From Agromyces humatus (GTDB lineage Bacteria > Actinomycetota > Actinomycetes > Actinomycetales > Microbacteriaceae), in NCBI RefSeq assembly GCF_021228295.1, contig NZ_JAJQPD010000012.1:1-64000 (forward strand): 64,000 bases of DNA, given 5' to 3'. Under the pieces are notes generated by a model. It was given only the letters and a program-made list of their open reading frames with translations, ran no database searches and was not told the DNA's origin. The stretch's first letter is position 1. Every line of letters starts with the position of its first letter. A program made the position numbers and the translations under genes. Shown one piece after another: positions 26,495-35,321 of the stretch.

Positions 26495-26823
26495 GCCCCT
26501 ATAGCTCAGTTGGTTAGAGCAACGGACTTCAACACAACAAAATGGAGCGCCAGCGCAGAAATGCGTTGGATGACCGCCGCTATATGCTGGAACACCCTGA
26601 GAGCCCGAGGTACTCGCCGCAAGGCAGTGACAATCCGAGGGATTGGGCAATCAGCAGGTAACCGCAAGGGAACCTCAGAGACTACACGCGGCGCACCTGA
26701 ACGATTCGGTCGAAGGTGAAGATATAGTCCAGACTGCAAGCCGTGTTTCGCACGGTGGCTAGGGAAACCTAGTGCAGCAGGTTAATCCGTGGGTCCAGGG
26801 TTCGAGTCCCTGTGGGGGCACCA
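26495..26823 (+). tRNA. tRNA-Lys(UUU), split by a group I intron in the anticodon
   Basis: The exons are 26495-26529 and 26782-26823. Joined, they form a complete cloverleaf: acceptor GCCCCTA with TGGGGGC, D arm GCTC/GAGC, anticodon stem ACGGA/TCCGT, loop CTTTTAA, T arm CAGGG-TTCGAGT-CCCTG, discriminator A and encoded CCA. The anticodon is UUU (lysine), and the intron lies between its first and second bases (U|UU). A tRNA finder without intron support would miss or misread this gene. If this is the only tRNA for AAA codons, the cell would depend on splicing. Confidence 0.9.
26530..26781 (+). ncRNA. Self-splicing group I intron (IC3-like), no ORF
   Basis: 252 nt between U34 and U35 of tRNA-Lys. 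The strongest evidence is the catalytic-core pair: CAGAGACTACA (26676-26686) and AAGATATAGTCC (26719-26730), giving P7 by GACTA/TAGTC pairing. The upstream exon ends in U and the intron in G (26781), as the class requires. The exon CUU can pair with an internal GAG guide (26545-26547), as in the cyanobacterial tRNA-Leu intron. GNRA-capped hairpins occur at 26616-26625 (GCAA), 26662-26669 (GCAA) and 26759-26772 (GAAA). No homing endonuclease is encoded. It should splice by two transesterifications using external guanosine. Confidence 0.9.
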
Positions 26824-27009
26824 TCGTCGTCGCAGGCGCGACATCGTCTGGGCGGAAATCTGCAGTGAGCGCGTCCAGGCGAGATCATCAACTGACTGGA
26901 TGAACGCCCCATCGAGGCGAGATTCCATGATCCCCGACATGCGCGCCGAGGTCGCGGCGCCGCTGCCCTGACGATGGCGCTCCGGCTGCCGGCGCGATGG
27001 GCTCGAGCG

Positions 27010-28563
27010 CTACCGGGGGTCCCCCGCGGCGTCTGACTCCGGCTCCTCGGCAGACTCGTGACGCGCGCTGATCAGCAGGCCCAGCACCGCGCCCGCCACA
27101 CACACGATCGCGGTGATCGAGAAGATCTCGCCGTACTGCAGGGCGTACGCCTCGCGCACCCGGTCGGCCTCGGCAGCCAACCGTTCCGCGAGTGTGTCGC
27201 CGCCCGTGCTGGCGGGCAGGCCGGCCAGATGCTGGTTGAACCGGTAGAGGCCCCATGCGCTCAGCGCCGCGATGCCGAGCACCATGCCGATCATGCGGGC
27301 GACCACGACTGCTGCCGACCCGATCCCGTGCTGGGCGGCCGGAACCGCCCGAAGGGTCGCCGATGTCAGGGGACCGATCACCAGCCCGAGACCGAGGCCG
27401 GCGATCGCCAGGTCGGTGTCCACCGTCGGCAGAGTGAACAGTCCGAGATCGTGTCGAGCCGTCAGCACATCGACGGTCCATCTCGAGATCAGCAGAAAGC
27501 CCACGGCGGCGACGAGCAGGCCGGTGAACGCGACGATCCGGTCGCCGATCCGGGTGGCCAACCATCCGCCGAGGAGCGCCCCGACCGGCAGCGCGACGAG
27601 GAAGCGCAGCAGCAGGAGGGCGGCCTGGTTCTGGTCCTGACCCAGCACACCCTGACCGAACAGCTCGACGTTGACCAGCGTCACCATGAGCGCTGCGCCG
27701 GCCGCCAACGACGCGCCAAGGGCTGCCAGGAACGGTCTGAAGTGCACACCAGCCGGTTCCAGCAGGCGGGTGCGGGCGAACCTCTCCCAGACGAAGAACG
27801 CGATGGTCGCCACGGCGGCGGCGAGCAGCATCGGCATTCCCCAGCTGGGCAGCACCAGCTCGCCGTCGGGCTTGGGGTTGTACAGCCCGATCACGGCCAG
27901 GCCCAGCGCGATCGCCAGCAGCAGACCGCCGACCACGTCGACCTTCTGGGGGGTATCGCTTCTCTGCCGGCCGGGCAGGCTGAAGTGGATCATCACCATC
28001 GCGATCACCGCCAGCGGCACGTTGACCCAGAAGACGGCCTGCCAATGCTGGAACAGTCCGACCAGCGCGATGCCGTACACCGGGCCGAGCACGCTGCCCA
28101 GTTCCTGTGCGGCACCGACACCGCCGAGCACAGTTGCGCGGTTGCGCGCAGCCCACAGTTCGGCGGCCAAGGCCAGCGTCACCGGCAGCAGCGCGCCACT
28201 GGCAGCGCCCTGAAGCGTGCGGCCGACCACCAACACGGTGAGATCGGTCGACAGTGCCGTGACCACCGATCCGAGCGCGAAGCCGGCGAGGCTGACCTGG
28301 ATGAGCATCTTCCGCCCGAAGCGATCCGACGCCCGACTCAGCAGCGGCATCGCCGCGATGTAGCCGAGCAGGTAGCCGGTGATGATCGGGGTGACCCGTT
28401 GGAGCTGATTCACGCCGATGCCGACGTCGCGCATGATGTCGGTCATGATCGTGACGACGACGTAGGTGTCGAGCGCGCCCAGTGCCACTGCGAGACTGCC
28501 CGCGCTGATCGCGATGCGGCGGTTGGTCGACACCCGCCCGGTGGCCGGGGGCGGGCCGTGCAT
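27010..28563 (-). CDS. P55-like major facilitator (DHA2) lipid/drug exporter
   Basis: 517 residues with about 14 helices, the same length as mycobacterial P55 (Rv1410c). Motif A-type loop [12 protein letters not shown] and motif C-type [15 protein letters not shown] are visible, with a long soluble hairpin around residue 420-470 ([18 protein letters not shown]) as in P55. With its partner LprG it exports triacylglycerides and other lipids to the outer wall in mycobacteria; the same role here is inferred. The ATG at 28563 shares one base with the lprG stop, so translation is coupled. It ends about 190 bp from the tRNA-Lys gene. Confidence 0.85.
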   Translation of the reverse strand: MHGPPPATGRVSTNRRIAISAGSLAVALGALDTYVVVTIMTDIMRDVGIGVNQLQRVTPIITGYLLGYIAAMPLLSRASDRFGRKMLIQVSLAGFALGSVVTALSTDLTVLVVGRTLQGAASGALLPVTLALAAELWAARNRATVLGGVGAAQELGSVLGPVYGIALVGLFQHWQAVFWVNVPLAVIAMVMIHFSLPGRQRSDTPQKVDVVGGLLLAIALGLAVIGLYNPKPDGELVLPSWGMPMLLAAAVATIAFFVWERFARTRLLEPAGVHFRPFLAALGASLAAGAALMVTLVNVELFGQGVLGQDQNQAALLLLRFLVALPVGALLGGWLATRIGDRIVAFTGLLVAAVGFLLISRWTVDVLTARHDLGLFTLPTVDTDLAIAGLGLGLVIGPLTSATLRAVPAAQHGIGSAAVVVARMIGMVLGIAALSAWGLYRFNQHLAGLPASTGGDTLAERLAAEADRVREAYALQYGEIFSITAIVCVAGAVLGLLISARHESAEEPESDAAGDPR

Positions 28564-29255
28564 CACACCGCCGGTTTGTCGATGGTGACCGGTTCGCCCC
28601 ACTTGGACAGGGTCATGGTGACGCTGTCCCCAGGGCTGGGCTCCAACCGGACCTGCATCAGCTCGTGGTTGCCGGCCTCAGAGATCCAGACGGTGCCGGG
28701 CACGGGTTCCGTCGCCCCGAGCTGCGGGGCGATCTCGTTGACCGCGTCCGCGGTGACGTTGCCCGTGATGCGTAGAGAGTCCACGCCCTCGATGGTCTCT
28801 CGGCCGTCGACCTCGGCATCGGAGAAGTTGGCGAGCACGTTGGCCAGCCCCGCGTCGGGGTCCAGGATCGCCGCGACGTCGTAGATGTTCGATGCCGGCC
28901 CGAAGTTCGACAGGCTGCTTCCCGACGTGATCGCGGCCCAGAGGTCGCCGTCGGAGACCACGAACTCGACCCCTTCGAGCCGCTGGCCAAGGTACTCCAT
29001 GTCGAGTGTGCCCTGGGCGGCGACCGCTGGAGTCTGTGTGAGATCGCCCTCGATGAACTCGACCGGCAGCCCGGCGATCTGGCCCTCGACCGACAGCTCG
29101 AGATGCGCGCTGGTCTGCCCCTTGGTGGTCTCGCTCGACTCTTGCAACACGGTGGCGGGGTCGGGGGAATCCCCTGACGATTGGCCGGTGCACCCTGCAA
29201 CGAGGGCGACGACGGCGACGAGAGGCGCGAAGATCGCCACACGGCGGGTCTGCAT
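28563..29255 (-). CDS. lprG: LprG-like lipid-binding lipoprotein (LppX_LprAFG family)
   Basis: 230 residues. The signal peptide ends VALVAGC, Cys22 being lipidated. The LppX/LprAFG fold is recognisable: [76 protein letters not shown], and [24 protein letters not shown]. This fold makes a cavity for triacylated lipids. In mycobacteria it works with P55, encoded next. Finding this pair outside the mycolic-acid bacteria is of interest because the expected cargo may differ. Confidence 0.88.
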   Translation of the reverse strand: MQTRRVAIFAPLVAVVALVAGCTGQSSGDSPDPATVLQESSETTKGQTSAHLELSVEGQIAGLPVEFIEGDLTQTPAVAAQGTLDMEYLGQRLEGVEFVVSDGDLWAAITSGSSLSNFGPASNIYDVAAILDPDAGLANVLANFSDAEVDGRETIEGVDSLRITGNVTADAVNEIAPQLGATEPVPGTVWISEAGNHELMQVRLEPSPGDSVTMTLSKWGEPVTIDKPAV

Positions 29256-29376
29256 GGCCGCATTATACCGGCTGAGCCGCCTCCGCGCGGTGGTGGCACT
29301 CGTGCGGTTGGCCGAGGAATCTGACAGAGGCCGGACGGGGGCATCACATCATCGGCGAAGTCGCAGCCGACCGGAG

Positions 29377-29382
29377 TAACGT
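29377..29382 (+). promoter_or_regulatory. -10 box of the gene at 29391
   Basis: TAACGT fits TANNNT and ends eight bases before the ATG; no ribosome site is present. Confidence 0.5.
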
Positions 29383-29390
29383 GGCGCGCG

Positions 29391-30029
29391 ATGGCTTCCG
29401 ACTACCACCGTCCCACTCGATTCCCGCCGACCATGTTCGAGGGCTATCTCGGCGCAGAAGACCCGGCCCACGTCAGCCGCGTCGCTCACGACACCGCGGC
29501 CGCACTGCTGGCGCGGGTGCGCGAGGATCCCGATCCAGACGTCGTCGCCCGGCTGGTCGCCTACACCGACGAGCACGGCATCGACGCGATCGCCGAGCTC
29601 TGGTCGCACGCGTCGGCGAAGAGCCTGCCGGGCGCACTGTGGCGCGTCTACCTGCTGCGTGCGCTCATCCGGCAGGACCCCGGCGGGCAGGCGCTCGCGT
29701 TCCAGCGCGGCGCCGAGGTGTCGCACACGATCGACCAGGTGGTCGCCGGCGCGGCGATCCCCGCCGGCCCCGACGAGGTCGTCGAGCTCGCCGATCGCAT
29801 CCTGCACGGGCTCTTCACGGGCGATTTCGCGGTCGCCCTCGAACGGGCCGCTGCGTTCGCGCGCGTGTCGGCGGCCGGGTTCGCGAGCCTTGCAGACGAT
29901 GCGGATGCCGCAGACACGACGCATCCCGATCGCTCGGCGGCGCTCACCACCCGCGCCCTGCGCCTCACCCAACTCGCCGACGAGTTCGCCTCGTGCGCGC
30001 GACTCTGGCGCCGCGACTCGCTCGACTGA
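29391..30029 (+). CDS. Conserved-looking soluble protein, function unknown
   Basis: 212 residues, helical, without a signal peptide or membrane segment. Notable parts are FPPTMFEGYLGAEDPAHVSRVAHDTAAALLARV, LWSHASAKSLPGALWRVYLLRALI, FQRGAEVSHTIDQVVAG, and a C-terminal LTTRALRLTQLADEFASCARLWRR. Such proteins are often mislabelled RNA polymerase beta subunit in databases; there is no similarity to that enzyme here. The gene has its own leaderless-type promoter. I do not recognise a function. Confidence 0.75.
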   Translation: MASDYHRPTRFPPTMFEGYLGAEDPAHVSRVAHDTAAALLARVREDPDPDVVARLVAYTDEHGIDAIAELWSHASAKSLPGALWRVYLLRALIRQDPGGQALAFQRGAEVSHTIDQVVAGAAIPAGPDEVVELADRILHGLFTGDFAVALERAAAFARVSAAGFASLADDADAADTTHPDRSAALTTRALRLTQLADEFASCARLWRRDSLD

Positions 30030-30093
30030 CCGATCGGCGGCCGTTCGGCTCGCTCGGGAATGCCGAGGGGGTCGACCTCGTTTACACTTGTCG

Positions 30094-30172
30094 AGGCCGG
30101 CCGCATAACCCCGGGCTCCAATATTCGCCGCTGCGAGCGGCCTCGCGCCGAGAGGCGTTCTGCGGCCGGCCT
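30094..30172 (+). ncRNA. Candidate structured RNA (three-way junction) upstream of pabC
   Basis: A perfect 12-bp closing stem pairs AGGCCGGCCGCA (30094-30105) with TGCGGCCGGCCT (30161-30172). Inside are two hairpins: GCCGCT-GCG-AGCGGC (30127-30141) and CGCC-GAGA-GGCG (30146-30157), the second capped by a GNRA tetraloop. It lies between the gene ending at 30029 and pabC (30205). pabC appears to have its own -10 at 30193-30198, so this may be an independent small RNA or terminator rather than a riboswitch. It does not resemble an RNA class I know. Confidence 0.5.
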
Positions 30173-30204
30173 TATCCCTGCCCGGCTGCCCGTAACATCG
30201 GAGC

Positions 30205-31092
30205 ATGCCCGACACCGTCACCCTCCTCATCGAGCCGCTGCCCGCCGGCGAGACCGTCACCGACATCGAAGCGACGTTCCGCGAGGTCGATGCCGCAGAG
30301 CCGGCACTGCGCGTCGGTGAGCTCTCGACGCAGCGGGGCGACGGCATCTTCGAGACCCTCGCCGTCAGCGACGGGCACCCGCAAGAGGCACGCGCGCACC
30401 TCGAGCGACTGCGCAACTCGGCGCGGATCTGCGAGCTTCCCGAGCCCGATCTGCCGCAGTGGGAGGCCGCCATCGCCCGGGCCGCCGCCGCACTTCCCGC
30501 GCACGGCGAGTTCGCGCTCAAGCTCGTGCTGAGCCGTGGCGTCGAGCACGGTCCGGCGCCGACGGCGTGGCTGCACGCGACGCCCGCCGCCGACTTCAGC
30601 GGCCCCCGCGAGCACGGGGTGCGCGTCGTCACGCTCGACCGCGGCTACGCGCGCGACGCTGCGGGGAAGGCGCCATGGTTGCTGCTCGGCGCCAAGACGC
30701 TCAGCTATGCCACGAACATGGCGGCGCTCCGCGAGGCGAAGCGCCGCGGAGCCGACGACACGATCTTCATCTCCTCAGACGGCTACGTCATGGAGGGGCC
30801 GACGTCGAGCGTGATCCTGCGCCACGACGACGTGTACTCGACCCCCGCTCCGACCGGCGCGATCCTGCACGGCACGACACAGCTGAGCCTCTTCGGGTAC
30901 CTCGAGCGCACCGGCCGGCGAACCGAGTACCGCGACATCCCGGTGGCCGAGCTCGGGTCGGCCGATGCGATCTGGCTCCTGTCGAGCGTGCGGCTCGCGG
31001 TCGGCGTCACGGCACTCGACGCGACATCCGTGCCGTACGACGCAGAGGCCACCCGCGAGTTCAACGCGTACCTGCAGAGTCCGCGCGACTGA
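30205..31092 (+). CDS. pabC: Aminodeoxychorismate lyase (class IV aminotransferase fold)
   Basis: 295 residues. Fold-type IV PLP enzyme: QRGDGIFETLAVSDG at the N side, APWLLLGAKTLSYATNMAALREA holding the PLP lysine, and DDTIFISSDGYVMEGPTSSVILRH with the conserved ExxxSN-like EGPTSSV. It probably releases pyruvate from aminodeoxychorismate to give p-aminobenzoate for folate. A D-amino acid or branched-chain aminotransferase cannot be excluded from sequence alone. TAACAT (30193-30198) lies six bases before the ATG, a leaderless pattern. Confidence 0.8.
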   Translation: MPDTVTLLIEPLPAGETVTDIEATFREVDAAEPALRVGELSTQRGDGIFETLAVSDGHPQEARAHLERLRNSARICELPEPDLPQWEAAIARAAAALPAHGEFALKLVLSRGVEHGPAPTAWLHATPAADFSGPREHGVRVVTLDRGYARDAAGKAPWLLLGAKTLSYATNMAALREAKRRGADDTIFISSDGYVMEGPTSSVILRHDDVYSTPAPTGAILHGTTQLSLFGYLERTGRRTEYRDIPVAELGSADAIWLLSSVRLAVGVTALDATSVPYDAEATREFNAYLQSPRD

Positions 31093-31137
31093 ACCGGGTC
31101 TCGATCCGCGCTTCGCGCGACTCGACCGACGAGAGGC

Positions 31138-31917
31138 TCAGCCGAAGCGGCCCGAGACGTAGTCCTCAGTCGCCTGCACCGACGGGTTCGAGAAGATCGT
31201 GGTGGTGTCGTCGTACTCGATGAGGTTGCCCGGCTTGCCGGTGCCCGCGATGTTGAAGAACGCGGTCTTGTCGCTCACGCGCGAGGCCTGCTGCATGTTG
31301 TGCGTCACGATCACGATCGTGTACTGCTGCTTCATCTCCTCGATGAGGTCCTCGATCGCGAGCGTCGAGATCGGGTCGAGGGCCGAGCAGGGCTCGTCCA
31401 TGAGGATGACCTCGGGGGAGACCGCGATGGCGCGCGCGATGCAGAGACGCTGCTGCTGGCCGCCCGACAGGCCCGAGCCGGGGCGGTCGAGGCGGTCCTT
31501 GACCTCGTTCCAGAGGTTCGCGCCCCGAAGCGACTTCTCGAGCAGCTCGTCGGCGTCGGACTTCGAGATGCGGCTGTTGTTGAGCTTCACGCCCGCGAGC
31601 ACGTTCTCCTTGATCGACATCGTCGGGAACGGGTTCGGACGCTGGAACACCATGCCGACCTGACGGCGCACGAGCACCGGGTCGACGTCGGCGTCATACA
31701 GGTTGTTGCCGTCGATGAGCACCTCGCCCTCGACGCGAGCGCCGGGGATGACCTCGTGCATGCGGTTCAGCGTGCGGAGGAACGTCGACTTGCCGCATCC
31801 GGAGGGGCCGATGAACGCGGTGACGCTGCGCGGCTCGATCTCGAGGCTGACCCCCTCGACCGCGAGGAACTTGCTGTAGTAGACGTTGAGGTCTTTGACT
31901 TCAATGCGCTTGGACAC
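31138..31917 (-). CDS. pstB: Phosphate ABC transporter ATP-binding protein
   Basis: 259 residues. Walker [19 protein letters not shown]-loop VFQRPNPFP, signature [14 protein letters not shown] and Walker [16 protein letters not shown] are all present and PstB-specific (the NPFP segment and [10 protein letters not shown]). It powers high-affinity phosphate import with PstC/PstA and PstS. It starts 25 bp after pstA. It is the last gene of the pst unit and convergent with pabC. Confidence 0.98.
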   Translation of the reverse strand: MSKRIEVKDLNVYYSKFLAVEGVSLEIEPRSVTAFIGPSGCGKSTFLRTLNRMHEVIPGARVEGEVLIDGNNLYDADVDPVLVRRQVGMVFQRPNPFPTMSIKENVLAGVKLNNSRISKSDADELLEKSLRGANLWNEVKDRLDRPGSGLSGGQQQRLCIARAIAVSPEVILMDEPCSALDPISTLAIEDLIEEMKQQYTIVIVTHNMQQASRVSDKTAFFNIAGTGKPGNLIEYDDTTTIFSNPSVQATEDYVSGRFG

Positions 31918-31941
31918 GGGTTTCCTAACTGGGCGTGCGGA

Positions 31942-33033
31942 TCAGCGGCCGAACTTCGGTGCGAAGAAGCGGGCGACGAGTCGGGCGATGAGGTTCAGCG
32001 CCATGACGATGAGGATGAGCGTGAGGGCGGCGGCCCACGCGCGATCGAGGTAGGCCTCGGGAGGGTTGCCCTGGTTGGCGTACTGCGTGTACACGAAGAC
32101 GGGCAGCGACGACATGCGGCCGTCGAAGAGGTTGTAGTTCATGCTCGCGGTGAAGCCGGCCGCGATGAGCAGCGGCGCGGTCTCGCCGATCACGCGGGCG
32201 ACGGCGAGCGTGATGCCGGTGGTGATGCCGGCGATCGAGGTGGGCAGCACGACCTTGACGATCGTGAGCCACTTGGGCACGCCGAGCGCGTAGGCCGCCT
32301 CGCGCAACTCGTTCGGCACGAGCCGGAGCATCTCCTCGCTCGACCGCACGACGACGGGGATCATCAGCACTGCGAGCGCGACGCTGCCGGCGATACCGGT
32401 GCGGGTGCCCGGGCCGAGGAAGATCGAGAAGAGTGCGTAGGCGAACAGGCCGGCGACGATCGACGGGATGCCGGTCATGACGTCGACGAGGAAGGTGATT
32501 CCCCGGGCGAGCCTGCCGCGACCGTACTCCACCAGGTAGATCGAGGTCATGAGGCCGATCGGGATCGAGATGACCGCCGCGGCACCGGTGATGAGCAGGG
32601 TGCCGACGATGGCGTGCAACGCGCCGCCGCCCTCGCCTGTGACGTTGCGCATCGACGAGTTGAAGAACTCGGCATCGAATCGGGCGAGCCCGTAGGTCAC
32701 CACGGTGATCGTCAGCGAGATCAGCGGGATCATCGCGAGCACGAAGGCGCCGGTGACGAGGGCGGTGACCAGGCGGTCCATCGCCCGGCGTCGGCCTTCG
32801 ACGAGCATCGAGAAGAGCCAGATCGACGGGATGTAGAGCAGGGCGCCCACGATGATCGCGCCGCCCCAGTTGAACTCGTTGCCGGCGAGGGCGAGCACGC
32901 CGAAGATGGCGGCGCCGACGCCGATGGCGGCGCCGAGGATGATCCACGGGGCCGGAGCGGGCAGGCGGCCCGCGGTGAGCGAGTTCTCGATCGGGACCGC
33001 GGTCACGGCATCGGGTTTCGTCGTCGTGGTCAT
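31942..33033 (-). CDS. pstA: Phosphate ABC transporter permease PstA
   Basis: 363 residues with an extra N-terminal pair of helices (about 30-80) before the standard six-helix permease core. Core landmarks: AIVGTLLITGAAAVISIPIGLMTSIYLVEYG, VDVMTGIPSIVAGLFAY, and the ATPase-contact EAAYALGVPKWLTIVKVVLP. The long N terminus is common in actinobacterial PstA. The ATG at 33033 shares a base with the pstC stop (TGATG). Confidence 0.95.
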   Translation of the reverse strand: MTTTTKPDAVTAVPIENSLTAGRLPAPAPWIILGAAIGVGAAIFGVLALAGNEFNWGGAIIVGALLYIPSIWLFSMLVEGRRRAMDRLVTALVTGAFVLAMIPLISLTITVVTYGLARFDAEFFNSSMRNVTGEGGGALHAIVGTLLITGAAAVISIPIGLMTSIYLVEYGRGRLARGITFLVDVMTGIPSIVAGLFAYALFSIFLGPGTRTGIAGSVALAVLMIPVVVRSSEEMLRLVPNELREAAYALGVPKWLTIVKVVLPTSIAGITTGITLAVARVIGETAPLLIAAGFTASMNYNLFDGRMSSLPVFVYTQYANQGNPPEAYLDRAWAAALTLILIVMALNLIARLVARFFAPKFGR

Positions 33034-33968
33034 CAGTTGGCTCCCGAGAATTCCTTGCGACGGCTGACGATCCAGCGGGCGAACGCGTTGACCGCGAAGG
33101 TGACGACGAAGAGGATGAGGCCCGTCGCGATGAGCACGTTGACGTTCATGCCGTAGGCCTCTGGGAAGCTGAGGGCGATGTTCGCGGCGATCGTCGACGG
33201 GTTCACCGAGGTCAGCAGCTGGAACGTGACGGCACCCGACGCGGAGAGCACCATCGCCACCGCCATCGTCTCGCCGAGTGCGCGTCCGAGGCCGAGCACC
33301 GATGCCGAGATGATGCCCGAGCGACCGAAGGGGAGCACCGCGGTGCGGATCATCTCCCAGCGGGTCGCGCCGAGTGCGAGTGCCGCCTCTTCGTGGAGCA
33401 CGGGGGTCTGCAGGAACACCTCGCGGCAGATGGCGGTCATGATGGGCAGCACCATGACGGCGAGCACGATGCCCGCGGTCAGGATCGTGCGGCCCGTGCC
33501 CGAGACCGGGCCGCCGAAGAGGGGGAACCAGCCGAGGTTGTCGACGAGCCAGGAGTACAGCGGCTGGACGGCCGGGGCGAGTACGCCGATGCCCCAGAGG
33601 CCGAACACCACGGAGGGGACGGCCGCGAGCAGGTCGACGATGTACCCGAGCACCGACGCCAGGCGACGCGGCGCGTAGTGCGAGATGAAGAGGGCGATGC
33701 CGATCGAGACCGGGATGGCCATGATCAGCGCGAGGGTTGCCGCCCACACCGTGCCGAAGACGAGGGGGCCGACGTAGGCCCAGAAGTTGGCGGGCAGGAT
33801 CGAGGCGTCTTCGCTGTCTGCGAAGAACGCGGGGATGCTCTGCACGATCAGGAAGATCGCGACGGCGGCCAGGGTCACGAGGATCATCGACCCCGCGAAG
33901 ACGGCGGAGCCGGAGAAGACCCGGTCGCCGGGCCGTTGTTTCGCCTTGATCGCGGCGGTGGTGCTCAT
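33033..33968 (-). CDS. pstC: Phosphate ABC transporter permease PstC
   Basis: 311 residues. One N-terminal helix (SGSAVFAGSMILVTLAAVAIFLI) plus the six-helix core: IPVSIGIALFISHYAPR, YIVDLLAAVPSVVFGLWGI, and the EAA loop EEAALALGATRWEMIRTAVLP. It pairs with PstA to form the phosphate channel. ATG 33968 was chosen over an upstream Met three codons earlier. A strong hairpin lies between pstS and this gene. Confidence 0.95.
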   Translation of the reverse strand: MSTTAAIKAKQRPGDRVFSGSAVFAGSMILVTLAAVAIFLIVQSIPAFFADSEDASILPANFWAYVGPLVFGTVWAATLALIMAIPVSIGIALFISHYAPRRLASVLGYIVDLLAAVPSVVFGLWGIGVLAPAVQPLYSWLVDNLGWFPLFGGPVSGTGRTILTAGIVLAVMVLPIMTAICREVFLQTPVLHEEAALALGATRWEMIRTAVLPFGRSGIISASVLGLGRALGETMAVAMVLSASGAVTFQLLTSVNPSTIAANIALSFPEAYGMNVNVLIATGLILFVVTFAVNAFARWIVSRRKEFSGAN

Positions 33969-34010
33969 GGGGCGCAATCCTCGGAATCAGGAGTGGGTGG
34001 GGGACAGGGC

Positions 34011-34058
34011 CGTGCCCGACCCCTCGACGTTCCTGAAGAACTCTCGGGGTCGGGCACG
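34011..34058 (-). terminator. Intercistronic hairpin between pstS and pstC
   Basis: CGTGCCCGACCCC (34011-34023) pairs perfectly with GGGGTCGGGCACG (34046-34058) around a 22-base loop, just after the pstS stop. It probably lowers read-through or protects the pstS 3' end, so that the binding protein is made in excess of the membrane parts. Confidence 0.7.
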
Positions 34059-34064
34059 AACTTA

Positions 34065-35156
34065 CTAGCTGATCGAGTCGATCGCAGCCGTGATCTGCTC
34101 GCGGAGCGTGTCCGAGATCGGGGCCGAGCCGGCGTCGGCCGCCGCAGCGTCCTGGCCCTCGGGGCTGGCGATGTACGAGAGGTACGACGTCACGAGCTCC
34201 ACGTTCTCGGTCTCGGCGTAGGTGCCGCAGGCGATGAGGTAGCTCACGAGGACCACCGGGTAGACGCCGGCCTCGGTCGAGGTGCGGTCGAGCTCGATGG
34301 CGAGGTCGCCCTCGGCGCGGCCCTCGGCGAACGGCGAGGCGTCGACGATGGCGGCGGCAGCCTCGGGCGAGTACGAGACGAACTCGTCGCCGACCTGCAC
34401 CGCGACGGTGCCGAGGTCGCCGGCGCGCGACGCGTCGGCGTAGCCGATCGTGCCGGTGCCGTTGGTCACGGCGTCGACGACGCCCGAGGTGCCCTGCGCA
34501 GCCTCGCCGCCCTCGAACGGCCATACGCCGTCAGCCTCGTAGGTCCACACGTCGGGAGCGGCGGCACCGAGGTACTCGGTGAAGTTCTCGGTGGTGCCCG
34601 AGTCGTCGGAGCGGTGCACGGGCGTGATCGCCAGGTCGGGCAGCGTCGCGTCGGGGTTCGTCGCGGCGATGGCCGGGTCGTTCCACTTGGTGATCGTGCC
34701 CGCGAAGATGCCGGCGATGGTGGCCGCGTCGAGGTTGAGCGTGTCGACGCCCTCGACGTTGAAGATCACGGCGATCGGGGAGATGTAGAGCGGCAGCTCG
34801 ACGATGGTCGAGTCGGGCGCGCACCTCGCGAAGCCGCCCGCGGCGAGCTCCTCGTCGTTGAACGCGCGGTCGGAACCGGCGAAGTCGCTCGCACCCTCGA
34901 GGAAGGTCTCGCGACCTGCACCCGAGCCCGAGGGGTCGTAGTCGATCGTGACGTCGGGGTTCGCGGTCTGGAAGCCTGCGATCCACGACTGCTGTGCGGC
35001 GTCCTGCGAGGAGGCGCCTGCGCCGACGAGGTTGCCCGAGAGCGTCGAAGCCGACTCTTCGGGGGCAGCTCCGCCTTCGTTCGCGGCACAGGAGCTGAGT
35101 GCGAGTGCCGCGGTGACGGCGATGACGGCAGGCACGCCGAAACGCTTGAGGTTCAC
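34065..35156 (-). CDS. pstS: Periplasmic-type phosphate-binding lipoprotein
   Basis: 363 residues. A lipoprotein signal ends LALSSC (Cys23). The PstS fold is marked by LVGAGASSQDAAQQSWIAGF, VTIDYDPSGSGAGRETFLEG, DFAGSDRAFNDEEL, and ITPVHRSDDSGTTENFTEYL, whose Asp, Ser and Thr contact phosphate. GTG start at 35156 follows GGAAGGG. A PHO box about 100 bp upstream points to induction at low phosphate. Confidence 0.97.
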   Translation of the reverse strand: MNLKRFGVPAVIAVTAALALSSCAANEGGAAPEESASTLSGNLVGAGASSQDAAQQSWIAGFQTANPDVTIDYDPSGSGAGRETFLEGASDFAGSDRAFNDEELAAGGFARCAPDSTIVELPLYISPIAVIFNVEGVDTLNLDAATIAGIFAGTITKWNDPAIAATNPDATLPDLAITPVHRSDDSGTTENFTEYLGAAAPDVWTYEADGVWPFEGGEAAQGTSGVVDAVTNGTGTIGYADASRAGDLGTVAVQVGDEFVSYSPEAAAAIVDASPFAEGRAEGDLAIELDRTSTEAGVYPVVLVSYLIACGTYAETENVELVTSYLSYIASPEGQDAAAADAGSAPISDTLREQITAAIDSIS

Positions 35157-35252
35157 GTGAATTCCCTTCCGGGGTTCGTTTGCAGGATTTTCGGGCCGGT
35201 GCCGACCCGCCTGCGACGCTAATCAGCGCGGCTTACCAACTTGCGCCGCGTT

Positions 35253-35270
35253 GGTAAACGGAAGGTGAAC
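35253..35270 (-). promoter_or_regulatory. PHO box upstream of pstS
   Basis: On the minus strand GTTCACC and GTTTACC are spaced exactly 11 bp, the direct-repeat unit bound by actinobacterial PhoP/RegX3. An eight-base inverted repeat (TTACCAAC 35233-35240 with GTTGGTAA 35250-35257) overlaps it downstream and could be a further control site. Confidence 0.75.
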
Positions 35271-35321
35271 GAGCGCTGTCGCTCCGGATGTCCCGTGGAG
35301 ACCGCTCTCAGGAACCGGATG

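Noticed and set aside
26441..26739. Short open frames across the tRNA-Lys intron
   Set aside because: They overlap conserved intron core and tRNA exons on both strands and have no protein-like character; the region is explained by RNA.
29391..30029. RNA polymerase beta subunit label
   Set aside because: The protein has none of the catalytic or clamp motifs and is only 212 residues.
30094..30172. SRP RNA or tRNA
   Set aside because: No GGAA-capped SRP hairpin and no T-arm; the fold is a three-way junction.
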